Of a stretch of DNA of 9,696 bases, positions 1 to 6,876 are shown one piece after another. Numbering within the stretch: position 1 is the first letter of the stretch; every line of letters starts with the position of its first letter. The notes beneath the pieces were generated by a model, which saw nothing but the letters and a program-made list of their open reading frames with translations, was not told the DNA's origin and ran no database searches. The position numbers were made by a program, and so were the translations under genes. This DNA is from Bacteroidales bacterium UBA1064 (GTDB lineage Bacteria > Bacteroidota > Bacteroidia > Bacteroidales > Tenuifilaceae): positions 1 to 9,696 of the forward strand of contig DCDD01000223.1 of the NCBI GenBank assembly GCA_002316235.1, in the 5' to 3' direction.

Positions 1-15
1 TTATGTATTGGACTA

Positions 16-54
16 ATGCGTTGAAACGCCCCCAACAAGGGCGTTTTAACGCAT
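16..54 (+). terminator. Strong terminator-like hairpin
   Basis: Arms 16-31 and 39-54 pair over 16 positions (15 Watson-Crick pairs and one G-T wobble at 23/47) around a 7-nt loop (ccaacaa). The core is an A-run, then CGCCC, then GGGCG and TTTT, the usual layout of an intrinsic terminator whose T-tract lies inside the stem. It could act on both strands. It most likely ends a plus-strand transcript arriving from outside the window; a TAA at 14-16 directly abuts it, but that reading frame cannot be verified. It ends only 14 nt before the start codon of the next plus-strand gene, so it may instead be a leader structure of that gene. Confidence 0.7.
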
Positions 55-68
55 ATTAGAAAAGTTTA

Positions 69-737
69 ATGAAGCGATCTGCATTTTTTATACTTGTTCA
101 CCTGGCAGCGATTTTTTCTTGTCGGGCTCAGGGAAAAGTTGAAACCGACAGCTCCGCTACCATGAGCATAGTTCGCTATGCTACCGATTTAAGATGTTTA
201 GATGCAGAGAATGCCGAACTGCTGGTGAACGTTCTCTACGAATTCAACGGCCTGCCCCCCATAAACAGAATTGAGCTGGAGCTGCCCGAGGCTAAAGAGA
301 AGGTGTTTCGCCAAATTTTCGTAGAGGTAAGCAGTAATGATAAGAAGTTTATTTTTCGAAGAAAAATTCGCAAGCCCGATGCCGATGAGTTATCCGCCCT
401 CGACCCCTGCGCATTGGCTTCAAAGTACAGTAATTTAAAAAGGCCTGTAACCGTGGAGTGGGAAATAAGAGTAAGCCTTCGCTCACCAGCAGGCAGCTAC
501 AAATGGCCATCAATTGCTACGGGTAACTTTGAGAGGATAGACCACCTTAGCTTCAGGGTAGCATACGGCAAGGAACTTTCTGCCGACATTCAAACCAACC
601 TTACCACTGATCCCCAGAAGGATACTATAAATGGGAATTTTTACTACCTCTGGGAGTTTAATGATGTTAACCCTTCACGTACGGAGTTGAAAGGCTTTCA
701 CAGCCACGATCCGTATGTTATCCTAAATTTTCGCTAA
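69..737 (+). CDS. Exported protein of unknown function
   Basis: I do not recognise this 222-residue protein. Residues 1-21 look like an export signal: a basic MKR start, a hydrophobic stretch (residues 6-17) and then Ser-Cys-Arg-Ala-Gln. Cys18 could be a lipoprotein cysteine (Ile-Phe-Ser-Cys, an imperfect lipobox), or signal peptidase I could cut after Ala20. The mature part alternates hydrophobic and charged residues, suggesting mostly beta structure, and has two further cysteines (Cys43, Cys114) that could form a disulfide. The last third, with its Trp195-centred segment, faintly recalls the beta domain found before transglutaminase domains (DUF3857-like), but this is only an impression. 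The start is chosen because the signal peptide begins there; the A-rich AGAAAAG just upstream may serve as the ribosome site. It is the only plus-strand gene and converges on purA with 15 bp between the stops. Confidence 0.8.
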   Translation: MKRSAFFILVHLAAIFSCRAQGKVETDSSATMSIVRYATDLRCLDAENAELLVNVLYEFNGLPPINRIELELPEAKEKVFRQIFVEVSSNDKKFIFRRKIRKPDADELSALDPCALASKYSNLKRPVTVEWEIRVSLRSPAGSYKWPSIATGNFERIDHLSFRVAYGKELSADIQTNLTTDPQKDTINGNFYYLWEFNDVNPSRTELKGFHSHDPYVILNFR

Positions 738-752
738 CAAAAGAAGGGTTGG

Positions 753-2021
753 TCAGGCTCTAACAATGGTAGAATCCCTGTTGGGGCCTACCGAAACAAT
801 GTGTATAGGAACTCCTGTTTCATGCTCGATGAAACGAATATACTCTGCCAGCTCAACAGGTAAATCTTGTTCGTTGGTTATTCCTGTGATATCGCTATTC
901 CAGCCCTTAAATTCCTTGTAAACAGGTTCAACCGGAACGTTGATATCGTAGGGTAACCGGGTTGTTTGCTTACCGTTGACTAGGTAAGCTACGGCAACCC
1001 TGATGGTGTCGAACGAATCGAGTACATCAGCTTTAGTCATGATGAGCCGGGTAACTCCATTCAGCATGATGGCATACTTGAGGGCAACCATATCGAGCCA
1101 GCCGCAACGTCGAGGACGTCCGGTTGTGGCACCAAACTCTACGCCCAGGTTACGCATCTTTTCCCCGGTATCATTTTCCTGCTCGGTAGGGAAAGGCCCT
1201 GAGCCAACCCGGGTGCAGTATGCCTTAAAAATTCCATAAACCTCCCCAATGCTATGGGGCGAAACTCCTAAACCGGTGCATGCACCGGCGCAAATGGTAT
1301 TTGAGGAGGTAACGAATGGATACGAACCAAAATCAATATCGAGGAGCGAACCCTGAGCGCCCTCAGCAAGCACCCGTTTACCAGCGACCAGCATTTCGTT
1401 AATATCATACTCCGAGTCAACCAGCCGAAACTGTTTTATCACCTCAACGCCCTTAAACCAAGCATCCTCGTGCTGCTCGATATTGCTCTGGTATGTGTAC
1501 TGCTGGAGAAGTTCCTTATGCTTATTTTTTAAAAACTCGTAGTTTCTGGTAAAATCAGGGGAAAGAATGTCGCCTACTCTAAGGCCATTGCGGCCGGTTT
1601 TGTCCATATATGTGGGGCCAATGCCTCTAAGGGTAGAGCCAATTTTACCCTTTCCTTTAGCGGCTTCGGAAGCTGCGTCTAATTCGCGGTGGGAGGGGAG
1701 TATCAGGTGGGCCTTTTTTGAAATTAGCAGGGTTTTATGGAGGTCAACATTCATTTTAGTTAGAATTTCAACCTCCTCGGCAAAAACAATGGGGTCGAGC
1801 ACCACCCCGTTCCCTATGATGTTAATGCATGAAGGGTGGAATATTCCCGAGGGAATTGTGTGCAGCACATGCTTGATGCTGTTGAACTCAATTGAATGGC
1901 CGGCATTTGGGCCTCCCTGAAAGCGTGCTATTGCATCATAGTTAGGGGTAAGCACATCAACTACCTTGCCCTTCCCCTCGTCGCCCCACTGTAACCCTAG
2001 CAGTACATCAACTTTTGTCAT
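753..2021 (-). CDS. purA: Adenylosuccinate synthase
   Basis: Joins IMP and aspartate using GTP to make adenylosuccinate, the first committed step from IMP to AMP, in the cytoplasm. The 422 residues match the usual family length (E. coli about 430). Visible motifs are the N-terminal P-loop-like QWGDEGKGK (residues 11-19, with catalytic Asp14), GGPNAGHS with the catalytic His42 (Ser replaces the more usual Thr), the IMP-binding GIGPTYMDKTGR stretch, EGAQGSLLDIDFGSYPFVTSSN, the loop TGRPRRCGWLD and the guanine-contacting TKAD. Nothing essential is missing. It is the last gene of the minus-strand series, 210 nt after the Fur gene, so it may have its own promoter. Its stop lies 15 bp from that of the converging plus-strand gene, with no clear terminator between them. 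PurA is inhibited by (p)ppGpp in E. coli, which fits the RSH gene two positions upstream. Confidence 0.98.
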   Translation of the reverse strand: MTKVDVLLGLQWGDEGKGKVVDVLTPNYDAIARFQGGPNAGHSIEFNSIKHVLHTIPSGIFHPSCINIIGNGVVLDPIVFAEEVEILTKMNVDLHKTLLISKKAHLILPSHRELDAASEAAKGKGKIGSTLRGIGPTYMDKTGRNGLRVGDILSPDFTRNYEFLKNKHKELLQQYTYQSNIEQHEDAWFKGVEVIKQFRLVDSEYDINEMLVAGKRVLAEGAQGSLLDIDFGSYPFVTSSNTICAGACTGLGVSPHSIGEVYGIFKAYCTRVGSGPFPTEQENDTGEKMRNLGVEFGATTGRPRRCGWLDMVALKYAIMLNGVTRLIMTKADVLDSFDTIRVAVAYLVNGKQTTRLPYDINVPVEPVYKEFKGWNSDITGITNEQDLPVELAEYIRFIEHETGVPIHIVSVGPNRDSTIVRA

Positions 2022-2231
2022 AGCTTATATGAAAAGATTATGGAATCGATCATAAAATTTAACCTCTTAAAGTTACAAAATTTAGGTAAATGGCGCTGTA
2101 AAAGTTTTAAACAGCACCAATTTTAATACGGAGTGGATTCTGGTAATGGGGTTGGCTGTTGGAATTAGTAATGTGGAAAAGACAACCATAGCCCAGGCTT
2201 GCCGTGATGACACATACCCGGCAAGGGAGCG
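2022..2231 (-). promoter_or_regulatory. fur-purA intergenic, possible purA control region
   Basis: This 210-nt AT-rich spacer has no ORF worth calling. It holds an inverted repeat just after the fur stop (listed separately), a small inverted repeat GCTGT/ACAGC (2095-2099 and 2111-2115, 11-nt spacing), and two direct copies of AAAATTTA (2054-2061 and 2077-2084) spaced 23 nt apart, about two helical turns. A minus-strand AAATTTTG (2083-2076) is one mismatch from the Bacteroidota -7 element, but no good -33 TTG lies at the right distance. The length suggests that purA can be transcribed on its own; no recognised riboswitch was seen. Confidence 0.3.
2198..2225 (-). repeat. Inverted repeat after fur stop
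   Basis: CTTGCCG (2198-2204) and CGGCAAG (2219-2225) form a perfect 7-bp stem with a 14-nt loop, beginning 6 nt after the fur stop codon on the minus strand. The position suits a transcript end or a processing structure between fur and purA. It has no T-tract directly after the stem; a TCTTTT comes only about 17 nt later. Calling it an intrinsic terminator is therefore weak. Confidence 0.4.
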
Positions 2232-2705
2232 TTACAAGGTGATTGGAACTTTTTCGATTTCGTTACGACATTCGGCACAAATGCCGTATATGTAAAGCGA
2301 GTGGTGAGAGATGGTGAAGTTGGAGTTTCGTTTTGCCGAGTTGATTATTTCCTGAATTCTGGGGTCGCAAAACTCGGTAACCTTCCCGCAGCGTGTACAG
2401 ATTAGGTGATCGTGCTGCTTGCACTCGTAAGCCTTTTCGTAAAGGGAGTTTTTCTTTCCAAACTGATGCCTGATAACCAACCCGCATTCGCATAGCAAGT
2501 CGATGTTGTTGTAAATGGTAGCCCGGCTTACCTGGTATCCGTTGTTTTTCATGTGGATGTAAAGGGTTTCCACGTCGAAATGGCTATCGGTGGAATATAT
2601 TTCCTGCAGTATGGCGTACCGCTCGGGGGTTTCACGGTACCCCTTGCGCTGTAGGTAGTCGGAAAGTATTTGCTTTACAACAGTTTTGGTTTCTGTGCAG
2701 CCCAT
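2232..2705 (-). CDS. fur: Fur-family metalloregulator
   Basis: A 157-residue DNA-binding repressor of the Fur/PerR/Zur family. The N-terminal winged helix includes RGYRETPERYAIL-like residues 20-33 and the recognition helix region SRATIYNNIDLL (60-71). The C-terminal dimer domain carries both structural zinc pairs, Cys103/Cys106 and Cys143/Cys146. Candidate regulatory-site ligands are His42, Glu90, His98, His100 and Glu111. By alignment from memory, Glu111 sits where Fur has Glu and peroxide-sensing PerR has Asp, which favours a Fur-like metal sensor although the YNN recognition helix is PerR-like. It has five further cysteines (3, 72, 74, 95, 113). It lies 94 nt downstream of the RSH gene on the same strand and is probably co-transcribed with it. 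The exact metal (Fe, Mn, Zn) and targets cannot be told from sequence. Confidence 0.93.
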   Translation of the reverse strand: MGCTETKTVVKQILSDYLQRKGYRETPERYAILQEIYSTDSHFDVETLYIHMKNNGYQVSRATIYNNIDLLCECGLVIRHQFGKKNSLYEKAYECKQHDHLICTRCGKVTEFCDPRIQEIINSAKRNSNFTISHHSLYIYGICAECRNEIEKVPITL

Positions 2706-2737
2706 GGCGTGCTTTTTAAGTTATACGGAATGAGACA

Positions 2738-2747
2738 ATAAATTTAT
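2738..2747. repeat. Short palindrome upstream of fur
   Basis: ATAAATTTAT is a perfect 10-bp palindrome centred about 37 bp upstream of the fur start codon. The minus-strand reading TAAATTTA also resembles the Bacteroidota -7 element (TAnnTTTG) with one mismatch, but no TTG is found at the expected -33 spacing. It could be part of a promoter or an autoregulatory operator. Such a short AT-rich palindrome can easily arise by chance. Confidence 0.2.
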
Positions 2748-2799
2748 CCTATTAGCAGCTTGATTTGTAAGTTGGTTAACAGCTGGTTAGTATTTTTGT

Positions 2800-5034
2800 T
2801 TAGTCGTCAAATTTATCAACCCGTTTGACGTTGTCCATCCCTTTAAGTTTCATCAGGTTGAATATGAGGTTGTTGAGGTGGGATATGTCATGGACATAAA
2901 GATCTATGAACCCTTCAAAAATCCCATCGTGACTTTCGATGTGGAACTTACGGATGTTGACCATCAGCTCACTGGATATGACCCTGGTAAGGTCGTTGAT
3001 AATGCCTATTCTATCCATCCCCTTAACCTCAATACGGGCGAGAAATGAGAGAACCTTGTGGGTTGTCCATTTGGCGCTGACAATTCTATCGCCATGCTGG
3101 GCCATAAGGCGGATGGCTTCGGCACAAGTGGCCTTGTGGATGATTACCACATCGTCGGGCGAAATGTAGCCAATAACATCATCGCCGGGTATAGGATTGC
3201 AGCAGCGGGCAATCACATAGGGAGGGTTCTCGGAGTCAACGTTTTCGCTGAGAAGGAAAGGCTTTTTGGTATCGATTTTCTGTAGCGTGGCAGGTTCATT
3301 TTGGGGGTGGCTCTTTCTCCCCAGCTGGAGCTGCCAGTACTTTATCCATTTATTCTTGGTGTTTTTCTTCAGGATTTTAGCGAGGTTGTCGAGGTTGACC
3401 TGACCGGACCCTATTTTGCTGTAGAGTTCGTCTTTTGATGACACCTCGTAGCTGGTGAGCACCTTCTTTAATATTTTTGAGGAAGGCTGGACGCCTAGCT
3501 CAACCAGCCTGTCGTCGAGCAGCTTCTTCCCCTTCTCAAGTCGGTCTTTGGTTTCTGTTTTAAGAGCATTTTTAATGGCATTTTTGGCCTTGGCAGTTGT
3601 AACGTATTTTAGTAATTCCCAAGAGGGTTTTTGTGAAGCAGCGGTAATAATTTCAACCTGGTCACCGCTGGAAAGGATGTAGCTTAGCGGCACCAGCTTG
3701 TGGTTCACCTTAGCACCAATGGCCTTATTGCCAACCTCGGTATGAATTTCGTAGGCAAAATCGAGGGCAGTAGAGCCTTTGGGCATTGCACGGGTTTCGC
3801 CTTTTGGGGTGAAAATGATGATTTCAGAGGTAAAAAGGTTGACCTTAAACTCGTCGAGAAACTCGAGGGCGTTTTCCTGGGGATTCTCAAGCATCTCCCT
3901 AACCCGCTTAATCCATTTATCGAGCTCGTTCTCATGGCTGGCATTGTCCATGTCCTTATACTTCCAATGGGCAGCAAATCCCCGTTCGGCAATTTCATCC
4001 ATTCGTTGGGAGCGGATCTGAACTTCCACCCACTGTCCGTTAGGTCCCATAACCGTGCAGTGGAGAGCCTCGTAGCCGTTCGCCTTGGGAGTGCTAACCC
4101 AATCGCGAAGCCGGTCGGGCTTGGGTTTATAGATATCTGTAATTAATGAGTAGATGTGCCAGCATTGAGTTTTCTCCGGAATGTGGGGGTAGGGGTTAAA
4201 AACAATCCGCACTGCCAGTAGGTCGTATATTTCTTCGAAGGAAACGTTTTTGGTCTGCATCTTCTTCCAAATGGAGTAAACCGATTTTGGACGACCGCTT
4301 ATCTCAAAGTCAATGTTGTTTTCCTCCAGCTTCTTAATGATGGGTAGCGAAAAGTGGTTAATGAGCTGAACCCTGCGTTTCTCGTTCAGCTCTATTTTGC
4401 TTTGGATTTCCTCGTACACCTGGGGAAAGCGGTACTTCAGGCTGAGATCCTCTAGCTCGGTTTTAATGGAGTAAAGCCCAAGACGGTGTGCCAACGGGGC
4501 GTAAAGGTAGATGGTTTCGCTGGCAATCTTCATCTGCTTGGTAGCTGGCAGCGACTCGAGCGTTCGCATGTTGTGGAGCCTATCGGCCAGCTTAATGAGG
4601 ATAACCCTGATGTCGTCGGCCAGGGTAAGGAGTATTTTGCGAAAATTTTCAGCCTGGATGGTAGAGTTTGCGTCAAAAACCTCGGTTATCTTTGTTAGCC
4701 CGTCGATGATGGAGGCAATTTTTTTCCCGAAAATTCTCTCGATATCCTCTATGGTGTAGTCGGTGTCCTCAACTACATCGTGGAGCAACGCGCAGGCAAT
4801 GGCTTTAGCTCCAAGTCCAATTTCCTGTGAAACTATTTTGGCTACTGCAATGGGGTGTAGAATGTAGGGTTCGCCCGACTTTCTGCGAACACCCTTATGA
4901 GCTTCGTTGGCCAAATTAAAGGCTTTGGTAATCAACTTTATATCCTCTTCGGAGCTACATCGCGGGCAGTTCCGTAAGAGATCCTCGAAGTGTGATTGGA
5001 TGAGCAGTTTTTCCTCTTCGGTTTGAAGGCTCAT
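2800..5034 (-). CDS. relA/spoT: Bifunctional (p)ppGpp synthetase/hydrolase (RSH)
   Basis: Long RelA/SpoT-type enzyme of 744 residues with every expected domain in order. The HD hydrolase domain (about 35-190) keeps metal residues His60, His85, Asp86 and Asp151 and the Glu89-Asp90 pair, so (p)ppGpp breakdown should work, unlike E. coli RelA. The synthetase domain (about 245-360) keeps Asp271 in YDLLAVR, Tyr321 in the GYEALH loop, Glu337 in EVQIR and the AAHWKYK end. TGS (about 403-465), helical linker, the zinc-finger/CC segment (Cys611, Cys612, His633, Cys637) and the C-terminal ACT domain (about 664-738) follow, which allow ribosome and regulatory contacts. It makes and removes the stringent-response alarmone from ATP and GTP/GDP in the cytoplasm. 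It precedes fur (94 nt) and purA. A 185-nt gap separates it from the upstream secreted-protein gene, leaving room for its own promoter. Confidence 0.97.
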   Translation of the reverse strand: MSLQTEEEKLLIQSHFEDLLRNCPRCSSEEDIKLITKAFNLANEAHKGVRRKSGEPYILHPIAVAKIVSQEIGLGAKAIACALLHDVVEDTDYTIEDIERIFGKKIASIIDGLTKITEVFDANSTIQAENFRKILLTLADDIRVILIKLADRLHNMRTLESLPATKQMKIASETIYLYAPLAHRLGLYSIKTELEDLSLKYRFPQVYEEIQSKIELNEKRRVQLINHFSLPIIKKLEENNIDFEISGRPKSVYSIWKKMQTKNVSFEEIYDLLAVRIVFNPYPHIPEKTQCWHIYSLITDIYKPKPDRLRDWVSTPKANGYEALHCTVMGPNGQWVEVQIRSQRMDEIAERGFAAHWKYKDMDNASHENELDKWIKRVREMLENPQENALEFLDEFKVNLFTSEIIIFTPKGETRAMPKGSTALDFAYEIHTEVGNKAIGAKVNHKLVPLSYILSSGDQVEIITAASQKPSWELLKYVTTAKAKNAIKNALKTETKDRLEKGKKLLDDRLVELGVQPSSKILKKVLTSYEVSSKDELYSKIGSGQVNLDNLAKILKKNTKNKWIKYWQLQLGRKSHPQNEPATLQKIDTKKPFLLSENVDSENPPYVIARCCNPIPGDDVIGYISPDDVVIIHKATCAEAIRLMAQHGDRIVSAKWTTHKVLSFLARIEVKGMDRIGIINDLTRVISSELMVNIRKFHIESHDGIFEGFIDLYVHDISHLNNLIFNLMKLKGMDNVKRVDKFDD

Positions 5035-5219
5035 GGTAGCATGGAGTTGTTTGGAAATTTTGATGAATGTTTTTTAACAGGTTGTGGTGATGGGTGTGTA
5101 TTTAAAAATAAGGCTTATCCGCTTTTTCCCGGGTGGAAAGTACTGTGGAAGGAGATTTTTTCCCCTAAGGAAAATCAGCTCTTTTAATGTAAAACATTTT
5201 GCCATTGGGGAAGTTCATC
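5035..5219 (-). other. RSH upstream leader with two small hairpins
   Basis: This 185-nt spacer has no credible gene. It contains two similar small inverted repeats, TTTCC/GGAAA (5125-5129 and 5135-5139) and TTTTCC/GGAAAA (5158-5163 and 5169-5174). Their stems carry T on the left and A on the right on both strands, the opposite of an intrinsic terminator, so they are not good transcript ends for the secreted-protein gene. A minus-strand TATTTTTA is one mismatch from a -7 element, without a matching -33 TTG. Confidence 0.25.
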
Positions 5220-6818
5220 TTAATGTTTAGGAAATACCACCGAAACGCTACCATTTTTTACAACTTTCCCAGCGTTGCTGGTGTTAATTTCCAGCCGGTA
5301 AATGTAGGTTCCCTCCTTCACGAACTCCCCGCTGGAATTGCGACCGTCCCAGCCCTGGTTGCCATGGTACACAACGCCTCCCCATCGGTCGTAAATGGTA
5401 AGGTTGTAGCTGGCATCAAAGCTAATAACCGGTTGGAAAATGTTACGGGGATGTCCGTTTATCGAAGTTGGGTCGGTTGGGTCAATGGCGGTGGGAAGTG
5501 TAGCTCCGGGGAGTATTTCGGTGGCAATTTCACGCGACCGGCAGAAAGTGCTGTAAGTGCTCCGCTCAATGGCCTCAACGTAGTACTTGAAGGTGATGGT
5601 ATAGAGGGGGTCGTGTCCCTGAAAGGCCGATAGATCATCCTCGAATGATGGTTCGGTTAGGCCTTGGGCTGCAACGCTCAACTCTCCTGGCCCATTCAAA
5701 TCGCTGCTGGAGGTGTAGGCCCTTCGATAAACGGTATATTCAACCCAGTCATTTATCCTGTCGGGTTGACGGTAGGTGTCAACCATCAGGGTATCCCAGC
5801 TTAGCAGCACTTTTTTCCCGCTAGGCTTTACGTGGGGGATGATGGTGTTGCATAGGTTGGTAACCTTAACCGCATCGCTGCATCCGTTGTAGGCATCAAC
5901 CTTGTAGTAGAATTTCCGGGTGCGTGCTGCCCAGCTGTCAGTGCTGTCTGTGGTTGTATTTTTTGCAGGGTCGGTGAACTCCTCTATCACCTTTGCGCTA
6001 AAAATACTCTTGTTGGTGTCGGGTTGCTCCCATCGTATAACCTTAAATCTTCTGATTTCAGTTGTTGGGTCAATGGAGTAGTAAACGGCATTCCCGTTAG
6101 CCACCGAAATTACCGAGTCAATGGTCATGTAGTCGGGATGTTTGGCCATTTTGGTGTGTATGTGGTGCAGGTTTGAGAAGGTTGTGAAGGGTTTGTCTAT
6201 CCTGCCCGATGTCATGTAAAAGTAGTAGTCGAGGTTTTCGCCCACCTTGGTAATGCTGTAAACGGAGTTGTACTTGTCAATTTCGGCGATGAGTTCAAAG
6301 GTAGAAGGGTCCGGGTTATGGCTCATGTAGAGCTTAAGGTTCTGATTGATATCAATATTTCTCCAACCGGCATAATGCATCCAGGTCAGGTCAATTTTTG
6401 CGTTGCAGCTATCGTAGCTGGACGTCAGCCATATTTGGCCATGTTCGGCAGTTTGCCTGCTTGGCTCAGTGGGCCCCTTCGAAGCTATGCGGTAGAATAG
6501 TCTTTCAAGATTGCCGTTGGAGGTTAAATCGACGTAGGAGAATGTGCTGCTATCAACAGTGTCAATTGCCTCATAGAAATCGTTTCCAAGAATGTCAACA
6601 AAATGCTTGTAGATAATGTAGCCCTCAGGATTAGGATACTGGGGATCGGGCGAGGGAGGAGTCCAGAAAAGTGTGGGGTTACCCGTGCTTATGTTTATAG
6701 TCATGTAGTCGAAGGTTGGTTCCTTGGGCTTATCGTACATCTGCGCAGCTGCTTGTCCAGCAGTCATCAACAGGATAGCTGTAAGTAGTTTTACTGACGT
6801 TGATTTTACCTTACCCAT
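5220..6818 (-). CDS. Secreted T9SS cargo with FN3-like repeats
   Basis: A 532-residue exported protein. Residues 1-25 are a signal peptide: basic start, hydrophobic core, cleavage likely after Ala-Ala-Ala before Gln26. The body (about 30-435) appears to hold four fibronectin-III-like beta units, each with patterns such as LFWTPP (50-55), IDLTWMHY (142-149), VIRWEQP (260-266) and VLLSWDTL (337-344), followed by Tyr-rich strands (GYIIYK, YTVYRR). The C-terminus (about 450-532) matches the gliding-motility-associated/T9SS type B sorting domain: LTIYDRWGGVVYHG, then GWDGRNSSGEF, EGTYIYRLEI and a final strand. Such proteins are carried across the outer membrane by T9SS. The usual PNGDGxND calcium-loop-like motif ahead of this domain is missing. 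No enzyme motif is seen, so the role is probably structural or adhesive. It starts 58 nt after the second M16 gene and may be co-transcribed with it. Confidence 0.88.
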   Translation of the reverse strand: MGKVKSTSVKLLTAILLMTAGQAAAQMYDKPKEPTFDYMTINISTGNPTLFWTPPSPDPQYPNPEGYIIYKHFVDILGNDFYEAIDTVDSSTFSYVDLTSNGNLERLFYRIASKGPTEPSRQTAEHGQIWLTSSYDSCNAKIDLTWMHYAGWRNIDINQNLKLYMSHNPDPSTFELIAEIDKYNSVYSITKVGENLDYYFYMTSGRIDKPFTTFSNLHHIHTKMAKHPDYMTIDSVISVANGNAVYYSIDPTTEIRRFKVIRWEQPDTNKSIFSAKVIEEFTDPAKNTTTDSTDSWAARTRKFYYKVDAYNGCSDAVKVTNLCNTIIPHVKPSGKKVLLSWDTLMVDTYRQPDRINDWVEYTVYRRAYTSSSDLNGPGELSVAAQGLTEPSFEDDLSAFQGHDPLYTITFKYYVEAIERSTYSTFCRSREIATEILPGATLPTAIDPTDPTSINGHPRNIFQPVISFDASYNLTIYDRWGGVVYHGNQGWDGRNSSGEFVKEGTYIYRLEINTSNAGKVVKNGSVSVVFPKH

Positions 6819-6833
6819 TGACTTTATTGTTAG

Positions 6834-6846
6834 CGGTTAAAAACCG
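6834..6846. repeat. Small hairpin just upstream of T9SS cargo start
   Basis: CGGTT (6834-6838) and AACCG (6842-6846) form a 5-bp stem with a 3-nt loop, 15-28 nt upstream of the start codon of the secreted protein, inside the 58-nt gap after the second M16 gene. It could affect ribosome access. It is not followed by a T-tract and is short enough to be chance. Confidence 0.25.
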
Positions 6847-6876
6847 AAAATTAGCTGTTAAATTCAAGTTTTGGTT

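Noticed and set aside
3..59. Short plus-strand frame from ATG at 3 to TAG at 57
   Set aside because: It runs through the perfect hairpin stem and has no protein character; the hairpin explains the sequence better.
3700..4146. 148-codon plus-strand open frame antisense to the RSH synthetase region
   Set aside because: It lies entirely inside a strongly conserved gene on the other strand, has no recognisable motif and looks like a shadow frame.
5154..5176. Hairpin GATTTT...AAAATC as a terminator for the secreted-protein gene
   Set aside because: The 3' arm ends in A rather than T on either strand and no T-tract follows, so it does not fit an intrinsic terminator.
5199..5633. 144-codon plus-strand open frame opposite the T9SS sorting domain
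   Set aside because: The minus-strand protein has clear domain evidence over the same bases; the opposite frame shows no signal peptide or family pattern.
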